A stretch of DNA of 64,000 nucleotides from Argentina anserina (GCF_933775445.1 NC_065877.1:27466001-27530000); one strand, 5' to 3'; shown: positions 49,621 to 60,970, counted from the first letter of the stretch. Program-made: numbers and translations. Notes: a model not told the origin generated them from the sequence alone.

Positions 49621-50589
49621 CCATTCACTACTAAAACAAATGTTGTTTATATTAAATACAAACCCACTTGTCTCACTGAAAACGACTACAATAATAGTCT
49701 TAATAGTGGTAATGTGCACCAATCTTTCCATTTAGGGTAATGTAATTTGTGCATACACAACTTATTACTCACTAGTTCTTGGCTATCACCTTAATCATTG
49801 TCAAAGAAATTACAGTCTATAACATCGAAGGATCGAAATACTTGAGCTCGCCAGGATTGACACAGATCTACAATCTTTGAGCTAAACTAGATTAACCTAC
49901 TTGCCAAATTGCGACGCCACATCGCATAATGATGAAGTCAATTAATGTGAATACGTGTTCTTATTAGAGACGAGCATCCATATAGTCCGCTATATTGCAA
50001 CTTTGCCAAACGATCTTTTTTTTCCACAAGATATGTGGAATATCACTTTGATGAGACAATCTTTCCATCGTTAGAGGGAGATAAGAACAAAGAATGTTCA
50101 ACTGGAACGACATGAATTGTCGTGATTTGTCTTCATTGTGTCTCATCTTGATCCTCACAATTGCACAAAGTGATGAGATCACAGAGATTAGCTGCAAATA
50201 TGGTTCCAAGGTTCAATGTCCTAAGAAGAAGACATGACACTACCCAAAAGGAATTGGGCATTGTGTTGCCGCCATAGATGGTGGCATATTGACACCATAA
50301 AGTGGTATAAATAGTGTCATAGGCCGTGGCTCTCCAAGGAAGAGGGGGAGACCACATTATGTTTGATATATACTCGATCAAAGGATGAAAGCGAGTTTGA
50401 CACAATTGGATCCATTGATCCATAATCTCAAATCTACCAATAAGTTAGAAGAAATCCTTGAATATATAGAGATCTCTACAAATACAAACCACATGAGGAT
50501 GTAGGATATTGACTCTTGATATTGAACCATACTTCATTGAGATATACAAACGTAGTACTTTTGGCTTAATGGAAAGAAGCGATACAGCA

Positions 50590-51410
50590 TGAACTAAAGT
50601 TCATTAACAAAGAGATATGTATTTGGGCAGGTGAAGCCGACACCACAAGTGTAAACCCTATCATATATCTTTGTTAGGATAGCGTATGAGAATTAAGAGT
50701 ATAAACTCACCTTATGGCGAAAGGTCTCTCACTAACGCACTGGAATTGACTATGAGAAGATATTCATTTTTAATGAACCACAATGAGATATTCTCGTAAT
50801 GGATGTCATTGCACTTCACTACTTTATCAGTTTAGAATTTTTTTGAAAAACTGACAAATGCAGCTTATGACTGTTTTAACAAGATATCTCTATGTGTGAT
50901 CAAAATTAAGAGATATACATGAAAGTCATAGAACATACTGTATTCACTCAAGAAATGGTACTAGACCACGTTACGCTACAAAAGGGATTGAAACGTGCAC
51001 GAAGTAAATACTTGATTTTGAATAGGGATCAGATGAATTATGTCATTGCGTGTTCAATATAGATTTGCACAGTCTCTTGATGAACTAAAAAAATGTCGTT
51101 ATTGCAAATCCTAAGTCGAGAATGAAAAAGATATTTGGGAAGACACAAACTTGATATGGATCTCGAAGACTGTAAATTTGATGATTAATCATCAATCAGC
51201 TTCAAGCACTCTAAAGGTTAAAAGTGAGGCTTCCATAACTCCCATGATCAGTCAAAGTCTTTAAAAATAGATCCATCTTCGTCTAAATGGAAGATGACGA
51301 GTATGTGTTAGGAAATGAGATTCCCTATACAAGTGTAAAGATGCATCATTGCACTTAACACAATATGCAAGACTTGACATCTCATTCGTTGTATAGCTTT
51401 GCGCCCACAC
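50590..51410 (+). pseudogene. Copia reverse transcriptase/RNase H remnant
   Basis: Scattered frames keep Copia RT landmarks in order: an ELKFINKE-like start, MAKGLS...GIDYEKIF (from RLVAQGFSQ...GIDYEETYSP), DELCHCVF (from ND-CPCVF) and ASLHLTQYARLDISFVV (from the TRPDIAFAV segment before RNase H). Many stops and frameshifts separate them. Family patterns are from memory; the order supports plus-strand Copia polarity. Confidence 0.75.
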
Positions 51411-51751
51411 AACAAAAATACCTAAAAGTTTAGGCTTATTTAGTTCCTATACAGAAAAGAGAAAACGACATGGTAAGGATGAACACTATCTACATTGTCA
51501 CCAGATGTGCTTAAAGTAAATATGCAAAAGTTATCAAAGCTTCCACGATTAATGTAAAGTTCAGAGGGAGGTGCAGACATCAGGGGGAGTCTAACACATA
51601 TATTTTAATCTAAAATGTAATAGGTGTGTTGTGCTCTTTTCCCCTTCAACCAAGGTTTTATTTTCTCCCATTGGGTTTTGTTACTTGGCAAGGTTTTTAA
51701 TGAGGCAACACTTTATACACCATTATATCTTCAACTCGGCACACGGGGGAG

Positions 51752-51962
51752 TGTTGAAGGAAAACACTATTAGTGAGCCTTCGTTAGAGTAAATAAAAGG
51801 AATGAGTTAATGATGTTTATGATTAACGGACATAACGGATCAATCACTATTATGTAGCCTTAATTACCATTGTAATTACTATTTACTTCTATTGTAATCA
51901 TGACCCCCATATAAATGAGATTATCAATGAGATGAGTAAAACATTCTATTTTCCCTACAACA
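51752..51962 (+). repeat. Right LTR of the Copia element
   Basis: 211 bases, TGTTGAAGG to CTACAACA, preceded by a purine tract GGGGGAG. It is homologous to 43,130-43,342. Confidence 0.9.
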
Positions 51963-53281
51963 TGTATGTTATTCTCTATCGAAAGAAGTTGAATAATAAC
52001 CTAAAGCAGGCAAAACGCTTACAGAGACTCAGAGAGGACATCTAGCCATCCAGGCTATAAGACGAACCAACCTTAGAGGAAACAAGTCTCAAGATCAGAA
52101 GCCCAAAATGTAAGATTGCGCTTTGATTGTGTCAACACCTCCCCCTGGACGGGGCTATTCCTGGCTGGATTCCCTCTCATTCCGGCCGCCAGGCCGACCA
52201 GAGTTAACCCAACAAGATGAGACACTGAGCCAGCAGGGTAGGCCACGCCTCCCTAGCTCAGGCGCTGCCGCCAACAAAACCCAAATAGCTCGCCAAAGCA
52301 CCATGCGGGCACACTATCCCACATTGGGAAAATGAAGAATCACTTCTCCCAATGCGCATATAAAAGCAACCATAAACCTCATAAAAATGGTAACTTCTTC
52401 CAAATCTTTAACCTACGAACTTAAGTCCCCCGGAATCTAACTTAAGTTTTGGAGAGTCATAGGTCGGCACACCACTGGCATTTGACCTTAATCCCGGTTT
52501 ATGTATAGATTAAACAGACCAAAGGTTGAATACAAACTGCATGAACAAGACTCCTGGATTTTGTACTCGCAACAGACTGGAATTGATTAAGAATTTGTTC
52601 CAATTTTGTAGATCCATTATGCATATTAACAGACTCATTGTAGCATCTCTTTTTTTTTTTTTTGGTTTTGAGTAGCATAACTCTCTTTTTTTTGGGTTAA
52701 ACTGAGTAATATAACTCAATTCCATATCAATACACCTTTGACTCTTTGAGCCTCAGGCAGTTGTAAAGAGAAACTCAGATTGAAACATTGAGGAGAAACT
52801 CTAGGCCTTTGAGGAGAAACTTTGTGGTTGCAGAAAAATCGAGTAGGGGTATGAAAAACAAATGTCCTATTTACTGTTAGGGGGGGGGGTGCATGAGACA
52901 TAATCTCTTGTTTAAGACATGAAGCACGCAATACCTACTCCTCAAATAATGTTTTCATTTTGTTAAATTGACTATCAAATATCCACACAAATTGAAATCA
53001 ACATAGTTAACTGGAGCTTTGATCTGCGTATAAGTGCATTGTATATATAATAGTCGTTGACAAGCCAATTGTAACTCTTTAAGTATATAAGCAGTGATGT
53101 AGGCTTTATATTTTCTTACTTGAGTTTTAAATTCTCAACACTTCAATATGATATAATTTATCAAAAGGCAAAGAACACGTTTAGACCTCCTCACCAAAAA
53201 TACAAAAAGCCACCCACACAAAATAAAAGAAACCAGTAAGATAAAAAAGAAGAAACTCCAACCCTGAACCCTCGATCAGAA
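51963..53281. other. Duplicated upstream flank of GDSL copy 5
   Basis: Blocks here recur in order at about 57,490-58,340: TCGAAAGAAGTT, TTTGAGCCTCAG, then GAGGAGAAACTTTGTGGTT-like, AATGTCCTA, CTCCTCAAATAATGTTT and GAGTTTTAAATTCTCAACAC. The Copia element therefore interrupts what was continuous 5' flank of copy 5. A T-run and a G-run occur at 52,650-52,662 and 52,881-52,889. No gene is seen; the short frame at 52,123-52,335 is unsupported. Confidence 0.6.
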
Positions 53282-53774
53282 TCAGTCTTGTTCAAAAAGC
53301 TGTTTGAACATTGTAAGGCCATGTCACATTTGGCGTTCCACTCCATATCAGCTCCGCTAACTGCAGATTTGCCCTTTCAGTTGTATGACCGCCATCAAAC
53401 CACAGACTATCTCCAGGATTACTGCATAGCTCATATGGCACTGTTCCATTGTATCCGCCGCAATCGGATCCTCTGTATGCCCCTCTACCGCAGCACCCAT
53501 CTCTTCCATCCTTAAAGCCTTCACAAATTATGCAACTAATTAGAATTAATGCATATATATTACGGATAATCGATCAAAAATTGACACTGATCATTTACAT
53601 AGTGCTTAATCAGCTAACATACCGTATTTAGTGGGGTTAATTACTCGGTCGCCAAGAGCATCATAGTACTCGAATATTGAGTATCTGAATCCCAGTAGTT
53701 GGCTCTCGAGTTCTTTGAGGAGTGGCTAGAGTTTTGTTGTGCTGCCTCGCCAGACTCTGGAGCCCTTTAACGCA

Positions 53775-54525
53775 ATAGCACGGAACCTTGTCTTGACGAC
53801 CGATTTCCATTCGGAAGCGGAAGCGTGACGGAAGCGCGATTCCAAAAAAGGAGGGTTTGAGAGCGCGGTGGAAGCGTTGGCTTCCTAATTAGAAGCGCGG
53901 CGGAAGCGTTGACTTCCTAATTGGAAACGCGGTGGAAGCGTTGGCTTCCTAATTGAAAACGCGGTGGAAGCGTTGGTTTCAAAATTAGAAGCGCGATTCC
54001 TTCGCTTCCTCTATTTCATCAATCAATGTCTTGAGTCTCTTTCTTGTCGTCTCATCTTCTTTCAATTTTTTCAAGCGGTTAAAGATGAATATCATCAATT
54101 GATCTAATATGTGTCAGAGAAAAGAGAAAGAACTGGTGAGAGATATGAAGAAAATCTAGACGAGACAGAGAGAAGACAAAACTTTTTTTTATTCAATTTC
54201 ATCTAGTGATGTCTCTTTCACTTGCACGTGTCCAACACCTTTACACTATACTTGACATTCTTTTGTTTGAATTTTGAAAGGAAGCTTTAATATTGCTATA
54301 ACCAAGGATAATCATAGTTTATAAGAAAAATTATTAATAGTTATCAAGTTATTTTAAAACTAGATAAAATAATGTAAAAATAAAAAATAAAAATAGTATA
54401 TAATATTTATTATTTTGACGCTTCCAAAACGCACTCACTTCCTTAATTTTTGAAGAAAACCGCTTCCGCGTTTCCAAACGCTTACGTACCCGCATCCGAT
54501 TCCATGCATCCTAGATAATAAGTTA
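53775..54525 (-). mobile_element. CGCTTCC/GGAAGCG-rich nonautonomous element, copy B
   Basis: It interrupts exon 4 of GDSL copy 6: the flanks CTGGAGCCCTTTAACGCA and AGTGTCGTATTCTTGTTTTGCG are adjacent in intact copy 4. The ends carry GGAAGCG arrays; the right end (GACGCTTCCAAAACGC, then CGCTTCCGCG) is the complement of the left end of copy A at 13,000. The interior is AT-rich with no transposase frame. Both borders and any target duplication are unresolved to a few bases. Confidence 0.65.
53863..53990 (+). repeat. 32-bp tandem repeat, four units
   Basis: Four consecutive 32-base units, each with GCGGTGGAAGCGTTGG or a close variant followed by CTTCCTAATT. It forms part of the left end of the inserted element and is not seen in the same form in copy A. 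Confidence 0.85.
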
Positions 54526-55653
54526 AGTGTCGTATTCTTGTTTTGCGTGAGGTGAGAACCCAAGAGGTCCAACATTTTGGAATGCGAATTTCTTTCCTCC
54601 TAAGTCGTATATTCCCTACAAATAATACGTAAATTAAGTACTTGATCAACTAAATAGTAGCACAGTCTGTACCCAAAAAAAAAAGTAGCACGGTACCCTC
54701 AAATGTTAAGGTTCATTCCTGAACTAGAAAAGGAAAATAATGGCCGATTTAAGCCTAATTAATTTACTTGGAGAACAGTGGTCAAGTTGCCAATCACAAT
54801 TCCTATGAATTCCTGCTGAATGGCTTCGGTGGCGTTTTCTTGGTATATGCCGTAAAAGGTGAAATAGTCACTGCCTGCAATGCTAATCAAGTACACAGCG
54901 CCAGCAACTTCTTGGCCTCTTCATCACCGAGTTGCTCTTGCAACAATTCCGTCACATTCTTAAAATAGCTCAATTGTACTGGAAGGTTTATCTGGAGCAG
55001 AGCGACAAAGAATAGAGTAGAAACTGAATTAGATCAGGCGCTGGCCGGAGCCAAATGTTCAGCGACAAATTATTAAACTTAGTTAGTTTGCAAATGAAGA
55101 GTAAAGATCGATCACAGTTTTACAATTCCCGTGTCTGAAATACTTCAGCTCCAGCTGAAGCAAAGCTGGCTCCTTGAGTAAAGTTTTGTCGTTCTGGTTG
55201 CAGGTAGGGTGGCAGCATAGGCAAGTTTGCGAACTTGGCTGCAAATTAAAGTAGCATTGTTTCATTGTAAATATTGAACTGAATGCATCATTTAGCAATG
55301 AGTAGCCACATAATTTCTAGCTAAAAAACCTGTTTTATAAACACGTACGATTGCATATATAATACATAGTTGGCTTGTCTAGCTTACCGATGAAGTCCGG
55401 CACTATACGGCCATCGCAAAATCTTCCGTTTGGACGGTGAAAGAACGTTTCTCCATATGGCCATGCTGCATCTGTATCTACAGTGTCATTTGGGACGTAC
55501 TGTTTGGCCATGTTATATGTAATTATTTTGGATTTAAACTTCCTAGCGCACATTAGATATGAATTTTCTGGATTTTCAACAGTGACGGATCTAAAAAAAT
55601 ACCAAATTTTCAAATTAAATTCAATATTTATACACAAATATCATAATTAGAGT

Positions 55654-56339
55654 TAGGCTTGAAACCGGTTCCAAAATGCTGACTTTTCCTTAAACCGGAA
55701 TCGGAAAAGAAAAAATATTCCGGATTTTGCACTATTTTCTTCCGGAACCGAAAATATCGGGTTGGTTTTCAAATTTTTACGGCTCCAAAAGTTCACTGTA
55801 ATATATATTTATCTCCAAGCCTAAAACAATAATTACATAAAATACCAACTTCAAAATGTAAATACAAAACGTCAATAATCTCTTTAATATAATTATCCAA
55901 TGATCAACAATTAACATACTCAATTATTTCAAAAAGAATTGAGAGAGAGAGAGAGACTGCAAACCTAGGATAATTTAGATTTTAGGGAGTAACAAAATAA
56001 TAGAGGAAGTGAGGGTGTAAGCATAGCGGGTATGGTTTTTTTAGTTTATATATAGTGATTAGTATGGGTCTAAGAAGTAAAGAAAAGAAAGTGATGAAGG
56101 AGGCGGCGATGAAAGATGTTTCTTTTAGGGGTTTTTCTTATATAGTTATGAATACTCGGTTCTAACGGTTTCCAAAATCATTTTCAAAAATAAGAACCAG
56201 AATCGAATCGAATTAATTGTTTCGGTGCGGTTCCTCTAAGGTTAGTAATTTTTTTATAGAATCGAATCAAATTGAATTGACCATTTCGGTGCAATTCTAA
56301 CGGTTTTAAACGGTTATGGAATGTAAAATCTCAAACCTA
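55654..56339. mobile_element. Nonautonomous hAT-type element, 686 bp
   Basis: It begins TAGGCTTGAAAC and ends with the complement of TAGGTTTGAGAT, giving inverted ends. The flanking octamers are ATTAGAGT (55,646-55,653) and GTTAGAGT (56,340-56,347), a 7-of-8 match as expected for an aged 8-bp hAT target duplication. The interior is rich in AACCGGTT/GGTTCGG-type motifs common in plant hAT MITEs. There is no transposase. It lies just upstream of the truncated exon 1 of GDSL copy 6. Confidence 0.7.
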
Positions 56340-56347
56340 GTTAGAGT

Positions 56348-57104
56348 TAAATAATATTATAATTATATATAATTATACTATAATCATAATAATTATATCA
56401 TAATTATACAATAATTAAAATAATTGTTTTCACTTGCCGCGGGATCACAGCCCTTGGCCTGCACTGATTAATTTGCAGCTGATCGAATTCAAGTTTTTAT
56501 CACTAAGGACTGGTAGTTGATTGCATGCTAAGGACTGGTTCGGTAGTTTGGTGAGCAGATTGAGCATGCATGGACTAGTAAGTTAAAAAGGAGCCAAACT
56601 ACGTACCAAATCAATAAAATTAAACGTACGTTACTCGTGTTCCATATTCTATAACCTGTCCATCAAGAACAAATCATAAATTTGCAGAATGAAAAACCAA
56701 TACGGAAAGGATTTGTCCAATCATGTGTAAGACTGTAAGAACTAAATGACGCTGGTTTCCCGGCCACCTGCTTTTTAAACCCTAAAATCACAATTGCATT
56801 CGTGCCCAAAACTTTTTCTTTGCGCCCCAACCTGCGTGCAAGGTGCTTACAGATTTACAAGTCTTAACAACAAGCACCACTTCTCTTTTTCTAATGTGCA
56901 TGAGGCAAACTCTTTTTTCTTTTTTTCATTTCAAACAACCATCTTTACGTGATAATTTCTCATTCACCTCATAATTAAATTACACATATAACCATTGAAG
57001 AAACAAATATATATTCATCTTTTATTAATCAAAGTGCAACCCACTTTAAGTAATCCATTATATTTGTTTTTATAAGTGATTGTTTTTCAACCATTTTTGT
57101 TGAA
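56348..57104. other. AT-rich DNA and 3' flank of the GDSL relic
   Basis: 56,348-56,425 is low-complexity AAT/TAT sequence. 56,505-56,660 matches the 3' flank of copy 5 (about 41,100-41,230). The rest shows no gene. Confidence 0.45.
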
Positions 57105-57520
57105 TATCTTGGAAACTTAATGGTAAACCATTTTCAGTTGGATGATTGTTTATTGCTTTACATTGTCACATAGTTCAGTTGAGTGCGTATGCCTATAGCC
57201 TAAAAACGAGAAATGAACCATGCAGTCAATCTATCATTTGAGTCAATGAAGAAGGTATGCACCTATTTATGGATCGAATATGTTCAATTTTACGATCTGT
57301 ATCATATATCTATTTTCATCTCTCCTTTAGTTCCAGGTTTGTTCTACTGTTAAGTGTCAAGTGTGGATAACAGGTCGATTGTAGTCAATGGTATAATATA
57401 GTTCCGTTTTGAACAAAGTAGCTGCGCTAAGCACATACGTACCCACAAGATCTCAAATGACCACAACGAAACAACGAAACGAATGGAGAAAAATAAAATT
57501 CTCTATTATTGGGTGATTTG
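57105..57520 (-). pseudogene. GDSL relic, copy 7 (remnant of a copy-5-like gene)
   Basis: Three non-adjacent pieces of copy 5 are fused. 57,105-57,178 is a fragment of exon 5 (TTTCAGTTGGATGATTG, TTACATTGTCACATAGTTC). 57,179-57,255 is the exon 3 border and intron 2 (GCCTATAGCCTAAAA, CGAGAAATGAAC). 57,265-57,470 is the 5' UTR/promoter side (TACGATCT, GCGCTAAGCACATACGTACC). Exon 4, most of exon 3 and all of exons 1 and 2 are gone. The first junction shares AGTT-like microhomology with both parents, which suggests end-joining deletions. Confidence 0.7.
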
Positions 57521-58044
57521 GGTCGAAAGAAGTTCAATAAGACCCAGAACAGGGAAAATGCTTATAGAGAGGAGATCTAGGTTAAGAATAACCAGGCCCA
57601 TGAAATTGATCAAGAATCTCAAGTTTTGTAGCCCATGACTCATTGTTGCATAAGCCATGTCTAGCTACAAATTCCACATCAATAATTTGAGCCTCAGACA
57701 ATTTGTAGCGAGAAACTAGTTACTTGTCAAAACATTGATCTTCTTGCTCATAAGGAGGTGACCGCCTTAGGAGTTTGAGGAGGGACTTCGTGGTTACAGA
57801 AAAGTCGAGTAGAGGCATGAAAAACCAATGTCCTACTTATTAGAGGCATAAGAATGAATCGTTTGTTTGGGACATAAGGTATTCCGTTTCTACAATTATA
57901 CTCCTCAAATAATGTTTCTCTTTTGATAAATGGTCGTTTGAACAATATTTGACTATCGATACAAGTTGGTATATATCACACTAAAGTTGACTGATTCTGA
58001 GCTATGCGAATGTATTTTTCAAGGAAAACTTTTATTGAGGACTC

Positions 58045-58180
58045 TATAATGAAGATTTGATGAGGACTTTTAAATAAACGGTTAAATGACATGTACATTA
58101 AAATTTGAGAATATCAATTGAACATTAAAAACTATTTATCCAATCGTTTATTTAAAAGTCCCCATCAAATTTTCATTATA
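58045..58180. mobile_element. Small foldback MITE
   Basis: TATAATGAAGATTTGATGAG with GACTTTTAAATAAACG on the left is matched by its complement on the right (CGTTTATTTAAAAGTC, CATCAAATTTTCATTATA). The arms are about 36 bases around a loop of about 64 bases. It is noncoding. Borders beyond TATAATGA are unclear. Confidence 0.65.
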
Positions 58181-59738
58181 AGGTTAATGGAAGGTCTCAC
58201 TCCCCTATTTTACATATATAAATCCGTTGATAATTGGCATCGAGGCTTGCAACTCTATATGCATTGATGTAGCATTTATAATTACTTAGTAGAGTTTTAA
58301 ATTCTCAACACGTTGATATGATATAATAATAAACGAAGAATTAGTTATTAATATCCACAAGATAGGGGCTAAAGACCAGTTAAATATGGAAGGTCGTAAA
58401 ATGATCCTTGGAAGCAAGATCACATCCCTATCAACCCCGAGAACCCCTCTTTGGCAACCCTTTGAACATCTCCTATTTTGTGATCAAAAGCATACATGCT
58501 TAGTCACATGTTCTAGTGGGCATAAAAAAACCAAAGTAAAACCCGAACCCAAAGATTAATGTCTTAAAAATTTATCGATCAAGAGCAATAGTAATTCCAA
58601 TCGACATCTATGAAATGATCAAATCCACGAGGTGTTTCTTTGTAGTGGGATCACATTCAGATACCTATTACTTAGTTTTGAGTTTTGACATATGCATTCA
58701 TCATTTGATTATTCCCCACTAGCTTCTTTACTATATCTTTTTGTTTTTTCATTTGATATTGGCCTAGTGCATCCAACCTGGTTATTAATATTTGCAGAAA
58801 TACATTTGTCTCGTAACGTTTGATTCAAGTTTAATATTAAAGACAACACTGCGGGTCATGATACCTAAGTTGACTTTGCACGTAGTTCTGTGAGTAGTGC
58901 ACACTAATTATGGTCACTAACTATGTGGTTATTGTTTAATATATTTCTTTTAGAGAGATTATGCTCACTAACTTTTGTTAATATGGATTATATCAAGGTT
59001 CATTATCAAGAGTGGACCTACTTATCTACGTTCACTTCACCCTCTGTTCATAGTGAATCTACATTCATTTCTTGGCTAAATCGCAAAACTTCCCTCCTCC
59101 TTCTGTAAGAAGAACACAACTAATTCAACCGAGTGTTCCCGGCATTCTGGCAGTAATTTTTGACCAAAATGATTAAGGTTAAAATCCGTCAAAATCAATT
59201 GAAACAAATTTTATTATGATCAGTCCAAGGATTCCCATTTTTGTTTGCCGAATTGTGTTTCCTCACTCCAATTCCTACCTTCGAGTCTTTGACCAAAGCA
59301 AGTTTCAACACCTAGGTGACCAAATCACCATTGAAGATTCCATAGCCCATCGTTTACCAAACATAGCAACCTCTTGGTCTTCGACCACCCCAGTCCGTCC
59401 GGGTCAGGGTCCAATTTCAACCGGACCCTGGCTTGAACAACCAGCAACCCTCCATCCCCAATTCCCTATTTGTTGTTTGTTTATGATAAAGTTATAAAAC
59501 TAATAACTGATAATGGGAGGAGGAAGGCTTGTATATCTACAAACATGCATTGTACATCAACAAATTTCTACATTTTGCAAAATCTAATATACAACCAATT
59601 GGTTATGGTACTGAGCTGAGTACTATGCTGTATAAATCAGTCCTTAGGACCTTAGGCTGGTTACCAAGACGAATATGCAGTGAGGACCAATTGGTAAAAG
59701 AAAATCTCCAGCGATGATTTAAAAATTAAGCAAGAGGA
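58181..59738. other. Intergenic, no gene recognised
   Basis: 58,230-58,340 is the distal end of the segmental duplication with 53,040-53,160. The open frames at 58,923-59,108, 59,216-59,497 and 59,529-59,717 show no known motif. The second is the longest and carries a proline-rich tract, but nothing supports it as a gene. Confidence 0.4.
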
Positions 59739-60970
59739 TCAATGGGAACAGGAATAAGCTGGGTTCCCTGGCTCTCCTCCCGCTTCTAGTTCCTTTGAGA
59801 TCTCGTCGACGATCTGTATTCAAAAGCTTCCAATATCCACATCAATTGGTCCAATCCTTTAAAGCTCCATCTAGAACCAAGAGGTCAGAGACTCCTCAAA
59901 TTTGCCCAGCTAGTGGGATTTAAAACCCTAAATCCATCACATTCACACTAAACTTATCTCATCTATGTGATCAAATTTCGTATAATTGTCAATCATTATG
60001 AACAGAACAGTCACTAACAGAATTTTTGCACGATTATTATCACCAGTTCCGAAATAGAAGAAGCTAACAATAATGATTACCAGAAACAATCACCTCACAG
60101 CCCCCATATAGAACTTGCAATCGACTACAAATAACAAAGACGTGAAGTAGTGACTTTCAGAGAACTAACGTTAAAACTGTTCTAATAGATGCAACAAGTC
60201 TACCCTGAAAACCATGACCATATCGAGATTCACCGCTTCCTAGTTCCTACTAATGCTCTACGCCTCTGCCTATATACATATACACTAGTTTTATCTACTT
60301 AAAAGCAACAGCAAATAGATCCTATTGCTGAGCAGTTCTCCCGACCAAAAGATAACAGTGACATTCTAAAATCACTACCATAATCTCATCATTGCATATG
60401 CATTCTTTAACTCCTTTAACTCAACTACATGATGCATTAATAATTCGATTGCATAATCTTCACAATCTAACTCCCACACAGATTCACATCATAGAGATCG
60501 AACAACCTTGAAGTTCACAGTATCCTAAACTTGCACCTAGACAGTAGTTCCCTAAATGTCTAGAAGCAAACACACATGTTGCTTTAGTTACTTCTATGTG
60601 GCTTCACAGATGCAGTTTCACATAATCAAACCAAGTGACCTACATTGTACAAAGTGGAATCGTCAAGCTACAAGACTCAGATCTATCATGCACCTCGGAA
60701 AGTCTCTAACATCAAAAGTAAGACACACACTTCTCAATCGGAATCCAACCCAAAAACTAATTACGAATCTTAGACTGGGAAAAGGGTTTAACACCCACCC
60801 CAATTAGATAAAATGAAATGAGTTTTCTATCGCTGCACGCCCAAATTCTCAGTTTTTCCATCGTATTTAATCTAGATTATCCACAGATTAGAAACAGATG
60901 AGATAAAACGTAACCCAATTCGTCGGAAAGACATTACCTGTCGCGGATTTGGAGGCCATTCTTCACTCAT
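59739..60970 (-). CDS. Possible two-exon gene for a 35-residue protein
   Basis: Exon 1 (60,938-60,970) reads MSEEWPPNPRQ and ends at a GTAATG donor. Exon 2 (59,739-59,813) follows a TTGAATACAG acceptor, continues in phase as IVDEISKELEAGGEPG and ends NPAYSCSH then stop. The join gives a smooth, hydrophilic 35-aa peptide over an intron of about 1.1 kb. I do not recognise the family. It has no signal peptide or membrane segment. It lies head to head with the PSY1R-like receptor gene, about 590 bases apart. It may instead be the start of a longer, differently spliced transcript or a chance pairing of splice sites. Confidence 0.4.

Larger units (their letters stand above)
43130..51962 (+). mobile_element. 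Degenerate Ty1/Copia LTR retrotransposon, 8.8 kb with nested insertion
   Basis: Two direct repeats of about 211-213 bases bound it: left LTR 43,130-43,342 and right LTR 51,752-51,962. Both start TGTTGAAGG and end CTACAA(C/T)A, with roughly 30 differences by eye, so the insertion is old. A purine-rich tract (CACACGGGGGAGTG) directly precedes the right LTR. The flanking 5-mers TATAT and TGTAT could be a diverged target duplication. The leader at 43,540-44,080 is GC-rich. Plus-strand coding remnants are in Copia order: integrase at 49,531-49,620, reverse transcriptase at about 50,590-51,060, and an RT/RNase H border at about 51,330-51,400. All are interrupted by stops and shifts. A second element (44,712-47,552) is nested inside. 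The Copia element separates the two halves of a GDSL flank. Confidence 0.88.
53282..55502 (-). pseudogene. GDSL esterase/lipase pseudogene, copy 6
   Basis: A broken paralogue of copy 4 (36,144-37,738). Exon 5 (53,282-53,518) keeps the YRGSDCGG and WFDGGHTTE regions but has an extra base near 53,307, so the frame ends early. Exon 4 is split by an inserted element at about 53,775-54,525. Exon 3 has lost about four bases near 54,900 (GCGCCAGCAAC against GCGCTACCCAGCAAC in copy 4). Exon 2 (about 55,130-55,239) is also altered at its 3' part. Exon 1 is truncated at about 55,502: it keeps WPYGETFFHRPNGRFCDGRI but lacks the signal peptide and the GDSL block with the nucleophile. It cannot encode a lipase. 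Confidence 0.85.
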
